This document shows positions 5,708 through 5,875 of a stretch of 5,875 nt of DNA, piece after piece. The notes under the pieces are model-generated. The model was not told the DNA's origin and ran no database searches. It saw nothing but the letters and a program-made list of their open reading frames with translations. Numbering within the stretch: position 1 is the stretch's first letter; the number at the start of each line of letters is the position of its first letter. Origin of the DNA: Pseudomonadota bacterium (GTDB lineage Bacteria; Pseudomonadota; Gammaproteobacteria; Burkholderiales; Burkholderiaceae_D). The stretch is from positions 1-5,875 of the forward strand of contig JAFECY010000028.1 of the NCBI GenBank assembly GCA_018241865.1. The letters run 5' to 3'. The translations under genes were made by a program, and so were the position numbers.

Positions 5708-5802
5708 CCTTCCCCTTCAAGGGGAAGGTTGGGATGGGGATGGGGTTAATGTCGCCGCGTATTGACCCATCCCCACCCTAGCCCGCCCCTTGAAGGGGAG
5801 GG
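5708..5802. repeat. BIME/MITE-like palindromic repeat, copy 2 (inverted relative to copy 1)
   Basis: A 95-bp element bounded by a perfect 21-bp palindrome at 5708-5728 (arms CCTTCCCCTT/AAGGGGAAGG, central C) and an imperfect one at 5782-5802 (one mismatch). Inside, TTGGGATGGGGATGGGG faces CCCATCCCCACCCTA. The reverse complement of copy 1 (668-760) matches both ends almost base for base, whereas the central loop of about 20 bases is unrelated. It lies 28 bp upstream of hemJ. Confidence 0.85.
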
Positions 5803-5846
5803 AAATATATTATGCACGCACTTCGCCATGGTGAAGCAGGGAATTT

Positions 5847-5862
5847 GCGGGACATGTCCCGC
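5847..5862. other. 16-bp perfect palindrome at the right edge
   Basis: GCGGGACA/TGTCCCGC is a perfect palindrome without spacer. A near-palindrome, CTTCGCCATGGTGAAG (5821-5836), lies just before it, preceded by the AT-rich stretch AAATATATTAT (5803-5813). Together these could be a promoter region with operator sites, possibly for hemJ on the minus strand (CATAAT as a -10 at 5809-5814). Equally, they could lie inside a gene beyond the window edge. Confidence 0.3.
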
Positions 5863-5875
5863 GCCTGCGCAACGG

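Noticed and set aside
5812..5875. Possible plus-strand gene start (ATG at 5812 with GGAGGG nine bases upstream)
   Set aside because: The ribosome-like GGAGGG is simply the end of repeat copy 2, only 21 codons are visible and no family is recognisable; the minus strand is also partly open here.

Overview
The window reads as ordinary chromosome of a Gram-negative proteobacterium with moderately high GC. A betaproteobacterium of the Burkholderiales (Oxalobacteraceae-like) is the best guess. The reasons are a HemJ-type protoporphyrinogen oxidase, a stand-alone RlmL-like 23S rRNA methyltransferase, a GcvA-like LysR regulator and short GC-rich palindromic repeats between genes. This taxonomic call is inference from gene style, not from a marker gene.

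Layout. Positions 1-608 hold a minus-strand two-gene cassette: a DUF4160-type gene broken by a one-base frameshift, then a DUF2442 gene that runs off the left edge. A small inverted repeat lies in front of the pair. Positions 668-760 hold a BIME- or MITE-like palindromic repeat. A LysR-family regulator (781-1710, minus) and a major facilitator transporter (1873-3087, plus) are divergent around a 162-bp promoter region with strikingly regular CATGCG half-sites. A 42-residue membrane protein (3119-3247) follows the transporter and ends inside a 10-bp tandem repeat array.

Next comes a separately promoted small lipoprotein gene (3394-3822), closed by a strong bidirectional terminator (3835-3872). 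It converges on rlmL (3875-5095, minus). Upstream of rlmL are a 109-bp inverted-repeat element (5134-5242) and hemJ (5257-5679, minus). A second copy of the palindromic repeat, inverted relative to the first, lies at 5708-5802. The last 73 bases hold a 16-bp perfect palindrome but no gene I can support.

Working picture. The LysR protein probably controls the divergent transporter and perhaps the small membrane protein. hemJ (haem synthesis) and rlmL (rRNA modification) are housekeeping genes that may be cotranscribed. The DUF4160/DUF2442 pair is an accessory module, often regarded as toxin-antitoxin-like, and looks damaged here. I see no clear new multi-gene system. The most unusual things are non-coding: the repeat families, the phased half-sites and the decamer array that closes all three forward reading frames.
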